NCBI RefSeq assembly: GCF_017562075.2
Contig: NC_054085.1
Coordinates: forward strand, 11,988,722 to 12,052,721
Source: Anopheles merus
Taxonomy: Eukaryota > Arthropoda > Insecta > Diptera > Culicidae
Reading direction: 5' to 3'
Length of the DNA stretch: 64,000 nt
Shown: positions 1 to 13,355 of the stretch, in pieces
Layout: every line of letters begins with the position of its first letter
Numbering within the stretch: the stretch's first letter is position 1
Position numbers and translations under genes: made by a program
Notes under the pieces: model-generated
Seen by the model: the letters and a program-made list of their open reading frames with translations, nothing else
What the model was told of the DNA's origin: nothing
Database searches by the model: none

Positions 1-3000
1 TTTCTTGGATTTACCTTCGATGCTATAAGATGGGCTAAAGGCTTAAAAGATCTGTTCGGTGTTATAAAACATTCCACACCACGCTTTTATGCTGCTCGAT
101 TGGTACCATAAACTGGTTCGTCTCGTTCCGTCAGCCGTCATTCGCTTCGGTTTTGGCGGTAAACTCTCCACCGTCGCTGGATGTTTAGTGCGATTGTTTA
201 TCCCACTGACGATGGGGACTGAAATCGATACGAGCGGTTGAAGTATGCAGAAAATATGAGCACATTTGAATCTTTTATGACATTATTGATACCCACTAAC
301 CGGTCTCGATCGTAAAGTAAAGGCAGAGTACATTCACTTTCCAAGACGTGTTCCGTTGCATCTGCCCAGACCAGGACTAGCAGCTTAAATCTGCGTGTGT
401 AATCCGGTGTGTAATTTGAATGCGAATGTACCATGTGTTTTGTATCATATCTTCATAGCACAATGAAAACTCTGAAGCGGTTACATCCCGTAAGCATCAT
501 GCTAATAAAACATGGCATACGGCACACTGGGAGTGCAAAAACAAGTCATAGAACTGGGTGCAAGCACTGCTGTAAACTAGAACCGATTGACTTTCCGGTT
601 ACGTACCCTATACCCGGTGTTGCTATTTTCTGCATGCCCTGATTTCATCCAATCAACTTAGCGCTTCGATCGATCTCCGTTTGAATGATCGAGCACAACG
701 CAACATCGGTACTGACTAAACAAAAGCGCCAGCCACTCGCCGACATTTTTCGCCCAGGAAACCGTATCGAACGAGTCTCAATCGGGGCACGCATTGATAC
801 GCAAATGAAATTAACTGATTCGATTTGCATATGTGCCAAACGGCGATGAGGTGCACTATCCTTCGAATTACCTTAAGGGATTGAAACCTCTTTTTTGTTG
901 CACGATATGAATACAGAATTGAGCGCAGATTTTACGCCCTTTTACCCAAGGATAAAACACATGTACGGTGGCGAATTTATAATGTGCTCCCCGCTTCTGC
1001 TCTATTTATTGAACAGGAATAGTTTTCAGCGTGAATGAATTATTCCCAATATTGGACCCCTTTTCTCGAGAAAAAAAACGCAGGGAAACGTTTGCGTGAC
1101 CCCGTTAAACCCGCACAGTTATGATCATGTTACAACTCAATTTAAAAGTTATTTTCCATGCAAATCGGAACCATTTACACGCACACACGCGTGAGCATAT
1201 GGATGGTATTGAGTATTATTGATGAAATCAGTTGATAGATAGGGGGCATAGGATGAGCTAGGTTGCAGCTAGTTTGTGTCGATTCTGTGAATGGAGTATC
1301 GCTGAAGGATTATTAAGGAAAGCGGAAAAATAAATTGTAACGTATCGTTTTGAGCAGGATTGAAATTAAAATTTTAAGCGGAATATGTTACAATTTGAGC
1401 CAAAATTGTACATTCAACATGGCGATAAATGACTTATTTTGAATGCAATTTACTTTTCTTTAGAGAAAAGTGCACTTTAAAATGAATTAACCATATTGCT
1501 GGCTATAATTCTTTTTACAACGTTTGTTTAGATTACGATTTATTGACCTTCGAATAAAAAAAAACTCTAATTGATAGATACGTCATATGATATAAATGAT
1601 AGATGAGAGAGTAATAGTATAATTTGCCCGTTTAGAATGATTCTACATGTCCTCGAGATACGCTATTAACGCTTTTAAAGACCGAGAAGAAACCACGTAT
1701 CTCGAATTGAAGTTGAATTTTAAGTTGAATTTCACAAAAGAGGTTTTCGGTTTCAAAATTTATCTAATTTTTGTACAATTTTGTATAAAGTAGTACATTT
1801 TAGGTATTGTATCCATTATTTGCTATGATTCTGTCTAAAATTGTGTACCTTTTTGAATGATTTTTAAAACTGTACCAAAATGGAATCTATTTTACATTTC
1901 ACAATTTATGTGTCAAATCAGTACAATTTGCCCCAAATAATTAACATAGAAAACTTCGTATCTTCGGGTCCTCTTTAAGAGGTATCCGCTTATCTCGCAA
2001 ACCACCTGTATATGTATACATACTTAACCTCAAGGTGGAATATAGAGGAGGTATTGCCTCATCAAATGTAAGCAATAGGTGTTTCATTTCATACCAGCAA
2101 CACGCATCGCATTTGACAACTGCCGTCGATCGTGGTTTTCTGATTTTTTCTAAAGCCTTGATGGCCAAATGTTTTACATGATGACACCTCCTTTATACCC
2201 ACTTTTCATGAACTGTAAGACCTACACCTAAAGATACAATAAGATGGATAAATTAAACAAGAACATAGCCACTGTATGCCACTGGATCATAATTCAGAAA
2301 AGACTAAATTGAAATCTACTGTAAACAACGCAATTTATTACAATGAGAGTTGTGATCTAGAAAATGTGATGGACTGATCAAATTGAAAAAATGAAAATTG
2401 TTTAAAATGAAAATTTGTATTAGAAGTTGACCAGCGAAAGTGTAAAACAATTACCCTGAATTCTTGGTTTGCTATACACTATACACTATAATGAAAGTGA
2501 CAGCGACTATTAAAACAGGTCAAGGTCAAGGCTAAGCAAAACAAACTATGTTTTAGTTTGAGAAACATTCAGGCATACAAAGCTAGTTATTGAAAACATT
2601 TCCCACTATGACGAAGCTAAACATGTCCTTATTGTTCGCATTGTAACACCTTTTAACATCATGCTTCCGCTTGACACTATTTTAGCCCCTCAGAGAAAGG
2701 CAAGCGCACGACACCAAAGAATCGCCCAAAGAACCATTCTATTCCATTGCCAGCGAGGTGTCAAATCACGGCTCGTATTACATCCGATCGTGCTACCATT
2801 TGTGCCATTGTCCCAAGCCTTGTATTTAACACCAACAACACCATTCTTTCCTCGAACGCCTTAACAGTGACGATAGCATCAGATCAGATTGTTGGTGCGC
2901 AAAAACTTACATCAGCCAGAAACAAACTCAGACAAACTCGCAAAATACTCGCTTTGCCCAGGCTCAGCTTTCACGACATCTATTCTTGTGAAATTTGAGA

Positions 3001-5707
3001 AACAAAAACACCTTTCTTTCTGCGCTCTTTGTTAATCCTGTCCGTGTATGATGGAAAGAAAATATTACTTCCAGTGCGTATGCTTTATTGTAATATAAAC
3101 TTTTGTAGCCAATTTTCACCCAAAAAGCTGGCCGCTCTTTAAGATTATTTTGCTGGGAGTAGCGTCATCAGCAAGATCCGCCAATGTCGGTAAGACATAC
3201 AAAAATGACAGGGGAGGGTGGATTAGAAAAAGGTTTCACATTCCCTGTTTCTTCCTGCGCCAGGAAATCATCGTTTTTGCAAGCCGAAATGGAATGCCGG
3301 GGCAAGATGCAAAATGAAGAAATTGCTTGCAAATCCCTGCTTGAATAAAATCAGCACACAAAAAAGTCTTTTAATGACCGCCATTGGGGAAAAGAGAGAG
3401 AGAGAGAGACATACCTAACGGACACAACCACACAAAGTCCGATAGAATATTGATGAAGTATGAAATTGTCTTTGCCAACCATCCGGACAATTGTCACCGT
3501 GTTTTTCTTCTTCTCCTATTTCTTTTCAATTGTCATTTTTCGATTGCTTGTGACAATGCAATGTGTATTAGTTTGACAATTCCCGGGGTTTTGTTTGCGC
3601 ATGTTGACCCTGTCTGTCGGTGAGATTAGCTATTAAACCCCGGCCCTGGATATAAGGGGTCCTTGCGCTGGACTTATGTACGGTTTTGAGCGCTTTTGTT
3701 TCGATTGTTGTGCGGGATTGTCCGGACTTGTCATCCAAAATCGATACTGAACAACGCGTCCTCCTCCTTCACAGACCATCATCATCAGCAGCAAGGAGAA
3801 ATGTCAATCAGTCACGGACCGGACAATCGATGCCGCTTATGCCGTGTCTGCGATTGTCAGGACACGGCACACGGGAGAAAAGAAGGGAGGAACGAATCTG
3901 TCTAATCTTTAAATCTTGAAGATTGTATTCATCGTTCTCTTCTCCTCGTCGGCGTTTTGGTGCAATTGCATGCGGAGCGGGACACATGCTTTGGCTCTGC
4001 GTTTGTGCATAATTGAATTTGTTGATTGTGCGTATTATATCGACTGACTGAAGACGATCTTAACCTAAAAACGCAAAAGAAATGCTTCCATTTCTCTTCC
4101 AACCTTTCTCAATAGGTTCTGGTTGCACGGATTTTAAAGCACGCACAATAGCACAACAGCATTACAAGCTTCTTACATGCGCTGCCACTAAAGTACGGCC
4201 ATGAATTATTGATCACTCTTCTGGCCCCCGATCGACAATAGAAAGTTCGTTAACTTTTTTCAAATCGAAAGCGAAAAATTGCCCCAGATCGATTAATCAA
4301 ACCCAGTTTCTCACGCATACGGTTGTGCCGAATATTGTTTTGTTGTACATTAAAATTCATATTCTACATGTGCTCTCACCCCTTTCGAGTTTCGCTAGCA
4401 ACCAGCAAGATGCAGTTGCGAAACATTGTCTCGCGTTCTTCCATTTCGACCCGCTTCTTTCTACTCCATTTTTTGTCCTTTACCGATCTAGAATGTGAAC
4501 TAGAAAGCGGAAAGCGCACACGCCTCCCGCCCTTGTCACTAGGTTGATTTTGTCGGCAAGAAATTCTCAAGAATAAGGGTCGCCCCGGCACCGGATGAGA
4601 CGAGCGCAAATGCAACTGACAAAAGCGAACACAAAATTGCAATCGACCAGAATCTCGTAGCACCCGATCCGTTGCCGTGCCAACCCACTGCAGTGTCACA
4701 CAGTGTAAGCGTACGTGCGTTGTTGTTGTCGTCGTCGTTCGTCGGTTCCTTCTTCCTGCATACACAGTTGACGTGAAATCGACTGAAAATGACAATCGTA
4801 TCGTATCGTAGATGAAGATTAAATTTTGCTACACACACTCAATAACAAAAAAAAAATTCGAGTGAAAGGGAAATAGGTAAAAGATGTTCTTTCATGTTTG
4901 GCCTTTTTGTTCTGTTTTTTGTTTGGATTGTCATTTTAATTTTCTATATAAAATTTTTCTATTTTATTTTTGCCGTGTAGTTTTTGCTTTTGCTGTGGTA
5001 ATTTGAAGGTGTAATGGGATTAAATTATAATTATGTAAAGTTTTTGTTTTTTTCTGCTTGAATTTATTAACCTTATTTGGTATTATATTTTTAGTAGAGC
5101 GAACAAAAAATACCATGAGATAGAAAGAAACATGAATTAGCTAAAACAACACAAATCCAACAATCATTTTATAATTTCATGCATTAAAGTAAAACAAAAA
5201 AGAACCACTTATTTCTACTGCATCTTCAAAATAAATCTGGATTAGTTATTCAAAATATTGCAATATGGCAAAGGTCCCATTAAATTTGGCTAACGTTAAT
5301 CAAAGAGGAAATAAATCAAAACCAATACTGAAGTACAGAAATAAATAAAAGCCAACACTACAATGTGTAAAAAAAATACATTGGTATCTCCTTAAGGGGA
5401 GTCTTCAAGAGACCGTCAGCTTAGAGCGATATTTATATCATAGACATAGGGAGAGTTAGAGAAGGTGTTGCTATGAAGTATCCAAGCATATATAGAGAGA
5501 AAAACATAGAATTTTTGGAGCAATACGTCAATTTAGAGAATATTCGTCTTAGGAAGATATTCATCTTGAACAGACATAACATGTATGGAATATGACGGGA
5601 TCGTGACAATATTGAACTTGAAGAGACTATATTTTAGAGTTATTTCACTGTATTCTTCATTAGAACAGATGAACCAAACCGATCGAGTAGGGGAAGGTTG
5701 GTAAAAA

Positions 5708-6085
5708 TGGACACTGCGGGTAAGATGGACACTTCTTATAAATTAATAAAAATGGTAATTTTCGAAAAATTCAACAATGCATCATCCAAACTTCAATCAA
5801 AACAACAAATTTGCGAACATTTTTTGCATGATGTATCCAAAATTGGTTAAATTCACGAACAAAACAAATTTTCAACCATGTGGTCTCTTCTGGACCTAAT
5901 ACTACTGTGGATCTTAAGGTGTACAATTTTTATTGTTTACATTTTTGGAAGTTTTATGACATGAATGAGTTGTTGTGATTATTAGCCAAAAAAATAGCGA
6001 AAGAACGAGAATGAAAACAATAGAAAACATTGTTTTCTGGTAGTTTTAACAGCCTGACACCAAAGCGGGAAAGACGGACACTCTG
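5708..6085. repeat. Pair of imperfect direct repeats, possible mobile-element remnant
   Basis: The motif GCGGGTAAGATGGACACT near 5717 recurs as GCGGGAAAGACGGACACT near 6065 with three differences in 18 bases. Just upstream of the first copy a related GGTAAAAATGGACACT is also present. The copies point the same way and are about 350 bp apart. Such motifs occur at the ends of small non-autonomous DNA transposons in mosquitoes (family knowledge), but I could not find matching inverted ends, so the element's limits are unknown. Confidence 0.3.
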
Positions 6086-9000
6086 GCGTAGCGAAAGATG
6101 AACAACGAATTTATTAATATATTTCATTTTTATATCAATTTATAATCATTAGATTTCATCAAATACCTTAAACAAGGGTCCATTAATATAAACCATCCAG
6201 CAACTAGATAAAGCATGGAAATATTCATACAGTTAACATAGTTGCCATTCGTTATGCTGATGATGCATTTCACGAAATTCAATATCTTGTCACGACTTAC
6301 GAATTAATGCAATAAAAAGAAGAGGCATTGATACGACAACATTTAGGAATAGATGCGATATTCTGTGGGATTGAAAATATCAAAAAGTTGAATTTTGACA
6401 TGTTGGAAAAAATGGCTTTATCTATTAACAAGTTCCTCCTTCCTGGGATCGTGGACTTTCCGCGGAGTAATTTCCTATATGGAAGTTCTAGACAGTTGCT
6501 CTGTAAGCTCGAGCAACGTCAGCTGTTAGTGCACGATATTTCAATAATGTTTTGGATTCTACATTCTACGATATATTAGAAGCGATGCTGAATGAATCGT
6601 CGTTACAATAGACCAAAAATTTAGCATACATGGACGTAGAAATCAATGGGATATATTAAAATACTATACACCTCTTTAATTTCCAACGTTTTGCAACAGG
6701 TTCTTACTCTACAGTAGGAACTACAGTAGGACCTGTAATTACGTATCATAAGTGTGATGGTGTGATACAACTAATTAAGATTACTACAACGATCTTTTCC
6801 AGACATTCGTAAATCGTAACATGGAAGTTTAGAGAATTGAAATAAATAATAATTTTATCCCGTTTTATGGTCATGTGTTATTTTTTGCTCCTCGTTGTAA
6901 TTTAAATGGCAACTTTTGCTTTCCTTAGAAAATAGATGTTAATTATTGAATCTCTTCTCACTGGCTTCGTTCTCTACAAATTCACCTCCCCCTTCCCAGA
7001 GCTACTTCTCAGAACTAGATCAGCTTCCTGTATTGTACACTTTATTGCTACCTTTTTTTTATTTATATCCACCTTCTTAACCAAAAAGCACGTTTCTCTT
7101 GCTCAATTCCTGACATTCCCTCGTGCATTTCCCCCTTCGCTTACGATTCACTTCCGATCAAAAAGGGCAAGCCAAAGAAAACTTAAAAAGCATCCAAAAG
7201 AAAACACCTTTTATACACGCACACCTTCGCTCATTTGGTCACCTATTCACGCGTTACATGTTTTCGGAACGAATATCATTGTGCGCTGGCGATGATCATT
7301 TTTTCTCCTTTCCCTGTTTCCCTTCTCTACGCACCGCTGATCGTGCGCCGATGCGCTTGGAAGTACCGATTGGCACTAGATTGGGTCACAAATTAAGCTT
7401 GACGAAGAGGAAGGAAGGAGAGCAGAATGTGTTCAAGAATGTATGTGATTTGAATAAAACTCAAACGGCCACAAAGCGATCAAAACCGTTGCGCCCCTTT
7501 GAAAATGGACAACGGTTTGATGAATGGTGTGCACGGACGCGGTAGTTTTGCTTTGATGCAGTTTCAGTCAGTTTTATTGATACACTAGCACAACGCAGCG
7601 TGTTCGTGTTCGGGGGCTTATTGTCGTACTGATTAACCACCGCCCAGGAACAATAGTGCCCACAAATCGAGCAACATACGCTTTACATGATACAGCTTGG
7701 TAAAGAATGTGCATAAAGCTACACAGCGGACGGGCGCACGGGATGGTTAAACACAAGCAGGAGGGTCTGCATCTGCATCAATTAAAAGCAATATCATGCT
7801 TGGCAGGGGAGCGGGACGTTTGTAAATGCGATTAATCGATCGTTCCGTTTTGAGAGAGAGAGAAGTGTATTGTGTACTTGTAATTGTTTAATGCACCTGT
7901 GCAAAAGCTGCGATGATCTTGAAAGAGCAGTGGCGGCGTGAACCTAAACATAAGGTTAATGTAGGATAACGCCATATTGATTAGAGGGCTTCCTAACGTT
8001 TTTGTTATTTTTCAATGATTATTGAAGGGTTCCTGAAATTATTAGAATTCGTCATACGATTTGTTGGCCGTTTGGTAAATATTTTTTTATTTTGAGCACA
8101 TAAACGTCGAGGCACTGTTTTTTCCCCTTGGAAAAACCCTATTCAGTGAACGGTCATGGTAACGATCATCCCGTCTGTCGATCACTTCCCACTTTCCTCT
8201 CTTTGATAATAAAGCAGCATTATTTATATTTATATGGAAAATCCATTTCTTATCCCATTTCTTAGCTTTGCCACCGTGATCCTTATAAAAAGCCTTACAA
8301 AACCCATATTTACATAGCATGCAGATTGTATATTGCTTCACATGTTATGTGTTAATAAGAATAATCAAACATGCATTTTTAAATGGAGGATGGTTTGTCG
8401 TCTTCAGATCAATTTTCCAATATTAAACTTAATCGGAACAAAAAGGACAATATAGCTAAAGGTAGACTTATTTCTAGACGATTGGGATAGGACGGTTGGT
8501 TCAAAGACTATCAATCTTGATGTGAAAGAAGGATTGTAAATGTTTTTTTTTTAAATATGTAAGAAACTTCCTTAAAACGTTACATTTTATTGTTTGAGTA
8601 GGAGAAAGGGGATTCGAAAATTGTAATTTTAGCGTTACGTAATTGATGGATGATGCCTGTTACCCCTTCAACTCTACACTGTTCTCGTTGGTCATATACA
8701 AAAATCATCAACACATAGCGAAGGCTTTGGTCAGAGAAGGATTAGTACCGATTACACTCGGCTAATCACAGAGAGAGCTGAGCGATGTCGATGTCGCCAA
8801 AGAAGGTTTTATTCAATGTATAGCACAATACAACACTGCAAAGGTTGTCTCGTGATCGTGTATTGTTCGCTGAACTGAATTCGCACGATTAATTAACGCC
8901 ACAAAAAAAGCTCAATTTTTTTTATTGAGAAGCAGCTTTTTTGCCTTGGCTTATTTGTTTTTAATTAGGCTGCCCTTGTCGAGAGGCAGCGAGTGATTCA

Positions 9001-11187
9001 ACCTTTGTTGAGGGTAAGGGTAAGCCCATGTCACAACTTTTGTATGGGACTTTTATACTACATTTTTTTCGACAACTATCAATCAGACTGTTATTTATCT
9101 TCTGCGGACAATGTCTCATAGTTAACCTCTCGTGTGTCTGCTGTATTTTTCACGCGCTCTCTCTCCCACTTACCAACTTAGGCATTATTATGTTTCTCTT
9201 CTGCTTTCGGCCACTGATCCCCATTGTGGCGTACGCTTCTATGAAAGCTCTTTCATTCCTTTCACTGTGTTGTGTTGTGCCAATTGTCCTGAAATGTCTT
9301 TGTATGCGTGTGTACGAGTTTGAGCGTTTGTAGTTCGAAAAAACCCGCTCATAATCCTTTCGCCATTGTCCAATTTCTCCTTTTACTTTACCAAAGCCCG
9401 AATGGTGGTTTCGCCACGATTTGCACCGATTTTTCTTGCTCTTCCTACTCTGCTCGTCTATGTTGGTTTTTATTTTGCCTTCATTATTTATCACTTGTAA
9501 TCCTTTAGTTTTGGGGTGGGGATTAGTGCGGATGCTTGGGAATTTAGTTTCCTTTTCATTGGGATGATGGCGCGGGCAGCAGGCCTTGGCCCGGCTTACC
9601 CGGTTGTAGTTGCCCGGTGGTGGATGATGATTATGATGATGGTGTCGTTCGACCAGATGGAGGACCATCTGGAACTAATGCTGAAGAGCGGGCTCTGAAG
9701 AGGATTATTGCACGAATCGTCCCCGAGGCAATCGTTTTTGAGCGGCTCAACTCATTACCTAACTATGAGCCCTTCCCACAACTCTAGCCTGTGTTTGGGA
9801 TTGTGTTTGTGGCAGTGTGAGGGAATTGTTTGGTGATCGTTTAATGCAGCTTTAGCTGTGGTAGACATGAAGCAATGCGTTTGTGTTATAGTTTTCATGA
9901 GTTGTATATGATTGATTTATAATATTGGGTTTTTCAATATTCTATATACATCGACACACACTCACACTCAAATGATCTGTAAAGATCGCTATCTTCAAAG
10001 TTTACAGTAAAGTGCAAACGGTTTCGCTCGCACGCCATCAGCACATCGATACAGGAATGATCCTTTGCCAAAGCCGATCATGCAAATGAGCAAGAGGGAT
10101 CATTCATTGAAGCCGCCTGCGACGGGCAGCTCTGCATAGCTCAACGAGAAAGGTTCGCCGTCTTGAGATCAATTTCCCTGAACCACAACCGACGCAAGAA
10201 GACGCTCCAGACAGTCTGTCGCCATTTGGGCAGCGAGAGAAAACCGTGTATCAGGTGTGTCCGTCTCCGGGACTTTTGTTAAGCAGCGGGCCAGAAAGAT
10301 CTATCGCTTTGCTCCAGGTAAAAAGCAAACAACTGCAGATGATGATGATGATCGTGGTGACTACCTTCTTTCAGGGGTTTTGTTTTTACAGGTGCTGCTG
10401 CTGCTGCGGCTGCTGTGTTAACCTTCCGGGAAGGTGTCATTTGTGCATCCTGTGCTTTTTGGTAGCATATAGTGTTAGGTAAATATTTTTCTATAATTTT
10501 AACTGAACGCGCGACGGTGTATCCTTTCAAAGGCATTTTGCACGAGAGCGCTAGTACGGGGTTTTCATTCAAAATTTTGAAAGGACAGAACGTTGTTGCT
10601 CAACTATAAAGTTATAAAAAAAACTCAATCAAAGTGTCACTAAATTTTGAGCTTAAAACAGAGATTCTTAAGCATTATTTTAAATAATGAAATAGTCTTT
10701 TTTTGTAACAGCAACTCATTCTGAATCGTTATTTTTGTGATCGTTGAGAGTACTTTATTAATGATCACACAAAACATCTCTATTATTTCAAAACAGATAA
10801 GGAGATGGTTACACAAAGCAATCTCATATGTATTTTCCACAGTTTGAGCAATTTTTGTATTTAAAAAATTGCGTTAATGCCACAGTAACACACTTTGCTG
10901 CTAAATGTTGCCTCTAACTTATCTTTGACAGTGAGCATAATAAAGATCTTTAAATTAGAAACAACATATAAAACACAAAAGAAGCTTTCACAAATTGTAT
11001 AGAAATAGTAATATTTTAAAAATATTTATTTGAATAATTACAAATTGAGATTGATAAATTTTGGAGCACACAGATTCAGAAACAAGACTAAGAAATGTAC
11101 ATGTCCATCTTAAAATACGTGATCATGCATTGATGCGAATATACACATCATACAGTGATGAATATGATCAATAGTTCTAACTATCTA

Positions 11188-11310
11188 TCTTCTTCTTCTT
11201 CTTTGGCTCAACAACCGATGCCGGTCAAGGCCTGCCAACCCACTTGTGGGGTTGGCTTTCAGTGGCTTATTGATTTCCCCCCATAGTAGGATAGTCAGTC
11301 CTACGTAACT
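11188..11310. repeat. Dispersed Anopheles-type repeat (TTC-leader family)
   Basis: The segment begins with a (TTC)n run, continues with TTTGGCTCAACAACCGATG and then a GTCAAGGCC block, and ends near ATAGGATAGTCAGTCCTACG-like sequence. I recognise this order of words from a very common interspersed repeat in Anopheles genomes, recalled from memory and not searched. The copy appears cut short at its right side, where the usual GAACCC block is missing. It supports the assignment of the window to Anopheles. Whether the family is a SINE or a MITE is not decided by this copy. Confidence 0.45.
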
Positions 11311-13265
11311 TTCTATACACCCGTCGAAATAAATTTGATTTTCTGTAATCCTGTAAAAAATAATAATTGATTTTCAACGAGAAACAATTTTTGGATTAAT
11401 TCATGCCAAAGGAATGAAAACCTTGTTTTACGAGAAAGTTGGCATTTTTTGAAGTCATCCAGTGTCCAAGTCAGGAGAGGAACGAGAAAAATATCTAAAA
11501 ACCCCGTAAGAATCTCATGTCAATTGTCCAAATGGAACTAATAACATACAATTGTAAAGTTTCTATTTTTTACGAAAAATAAAACGAAAAACGTAAAACC
11601 TTCTCACCTCTCCACCTGGAGGTTTTGTTGATCCCATTAAATTAGCGCTTCATCTGGCGCACAACGAATGACGATGACCTTGCGAAAATCCACTTGTACC
11701 AATTGTTTGTAGCAGTGGCATAGCAGGACATCACTAACGAAGAAAGAGAGGGGCTGGGATACAGACAAAAAAGAACGTTCTCCCCCGCAGCGGGAAAGGA
11801 AACGAAATTCCAACCCAACAAAACACGGCCAACAATGGCGTACGGCATCAAACAGTGTGCTACCGTGTGTGCCGTCTTCGGCCCATTTCTATACTCAAAA
11901 CACACCATCACTATCTTTTGAAAATGACAACTAAAAGCAATGAAAAAAAAAATGGTAGCATTTCTCGCTTTTCTTACCCATACGCTTGGGAAAGGTGAAG
12001 AAGGGACACACCGTGTGGCAGGGAGAGGGGAGCATTACAATCCAACAATGGTACAATCGATTTTCGGAAGCCACATGCAGCTCTCCCGGTGGTGTGGCAT
12101 AAAAAGTACACACTCCAAAATGGAGAATTCTGCGTTCTGTCTTCAGTGCTACTGGAAACGTTAAATTTCGATGAAAAGGTGAAGTAAAACATTATGTAGA
12201 ATTATTTCACCTTACGGGTTCGTCAGAGAGCGAGAGACAAGACAAGTGTGGCGGAGAGTGTGTGTGCCGTTGCTGACACATGACCTGGACCCTGGTGGTT
12301 TCTGTTGCTAACCCGCCATCCATGCCTATTCCCATCTGGACCGTCGAGATCCGGAAGCCTCGATTACCCCGTCCCGAAAGCACCGGGGTAGGTGGGAAAT
12401 AGTTTTAATTGAGTTTCCATTGTTTCGCATATCGAACCGTTCTATCGCTGGCGGTGTTGCTGCTGCTGCTGCCACTCCGCACCCCCCGGGGGCTGATGAT
12501 GATACTGCAGTTGTTGTTTGGGTTGATTGTTGCGCAAAATAAAGGCGCATAGCAAAAGATAGCGCAAGGAGCAAGGGAAGTAGATTCCGTTGTAGTGTGT
12601 GTGTGTGTGTGGAGAAAGAAAAAGCGGGTAAAAAGGGCGCCGACAGCCGGCTAAACAATGCGCCAAACGGCATGTGGGGGCTTGGAAGAACTTCTGTTCG
12701 GTAGCCCGGTAGCGGCCAAATGCCGCCGCCACTGTCCGATGTACTATCGATAAATTGGCTTTTATCGATTTGATTTTCCACACCGGAACGGTGCCAGTCT
12801 CCAGCAGCGAGGGAGGTAGGTAGGTCGATGTGCAGGAAAGATAGAAAACGGTAGTCAGGGAAAATCCATTCTGCTGCTGGTACCGGTAGAAGTCTATTAA
12901 GAGTTGGCATATGGTACAAGGCGGGAGGTTTTTTATACTTTTTTTTGCTTTTTTGTGTGAAAGAGAAATAATTAAACACATACCTTTTGATTGAAACGGA
13001 GGGCAAAAGGAAACAATTGCTGGTGAGTTAAAGAATCACAAAAATAGTAGCATTATGTCTACGATAATAGACTATAACAATGGGCAGTGTGCTGTTTGGA
13101 TTGCTTCATAAGCGAAGATCGTAAATTTCAAGGTCTTTTAACTACTACACGTCGGTAACACGCTTAACGATGAAAAGTATATTTTGGTCCATAGTAAGTC
13201 GTCAACAAGCATGTCTCCCTAGTACTCCATACCAAATGCTAATCTATCGTACGCACCATCAACTC

Positions 13266-13270
13266 GCCTT

Positions 13271-13322
<52 letters not shown>

Positions 13323-13339
13323 GAGTCCACCCGGGGGCG
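13266..13339 (+). tRNA. tRNA-Asn (anticodon GUU)
   Basis: The 74-base sequence folds as a complete cloverleaf. The acceptor stem GCCTTCG pairs with CGGGGGC at 13332-13338, with two G-U pairs. The anticodon stem TTCGG/CCGAA closes a loop CTGTTAA with anticodon GTT at 13300-13302. The T arm is GGTGG-TTCGAGT-CCACC, and the discriminator base is G. The internal A box (TGGCGCAATCGG) and B box (GGTTCGAGTCC) are intact. A run of five T at 13351-13355 fits a Pol III terminator. It decodes AAC/AAT and stands alone, with no other tRNA seen in the window. The two wobble pairs in the acceptor stem do not suggest a pseudogene. Confidence 0.95.
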
Positions 13340-13350
13340 ATGATTACTTC

Positions 13351-13355
13351 TTTTT
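13351..13355 (+). terminator. Pol III T-run terminator of tRNA-Asn
   Basis: A run of five T begins 12 bases after the discriminator base of the tRNA. This is the usual distance for an RNA polymerase III stop signal. Confidence 0.7.

Larger units (their letters stand above)
1..13265. other. Non-coding block, no gene recognised
   Basis: I see no reading frame here with the composition or motifs of a real protein. The open frames are short, often lack an ATG, and overlap one another on both strands. AT-rich stretches (about 1300-2500, 4850-6900, 10500-11600) alternate with more balanced sequence. Recognisable contents are the direct repeat near 5700-6085 and the dispersed repeat at 11188-11310, listed separately. 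The 226-codon minus-strand frame at 12326-13006 is low-complexity and I do not regard it as a gene. The block is probably intergenic or a distal regulatory region upstream of the Sox gene. Confidence 0.6.

Noticed and set aside
12326..13006. Minus-strand 226-codon frame, the longest in the window
   Set aside because: It runs through GT, GCT and poly-K encoding tracts, has an overlapping equally open frame, and shows no domain or consistent composition.
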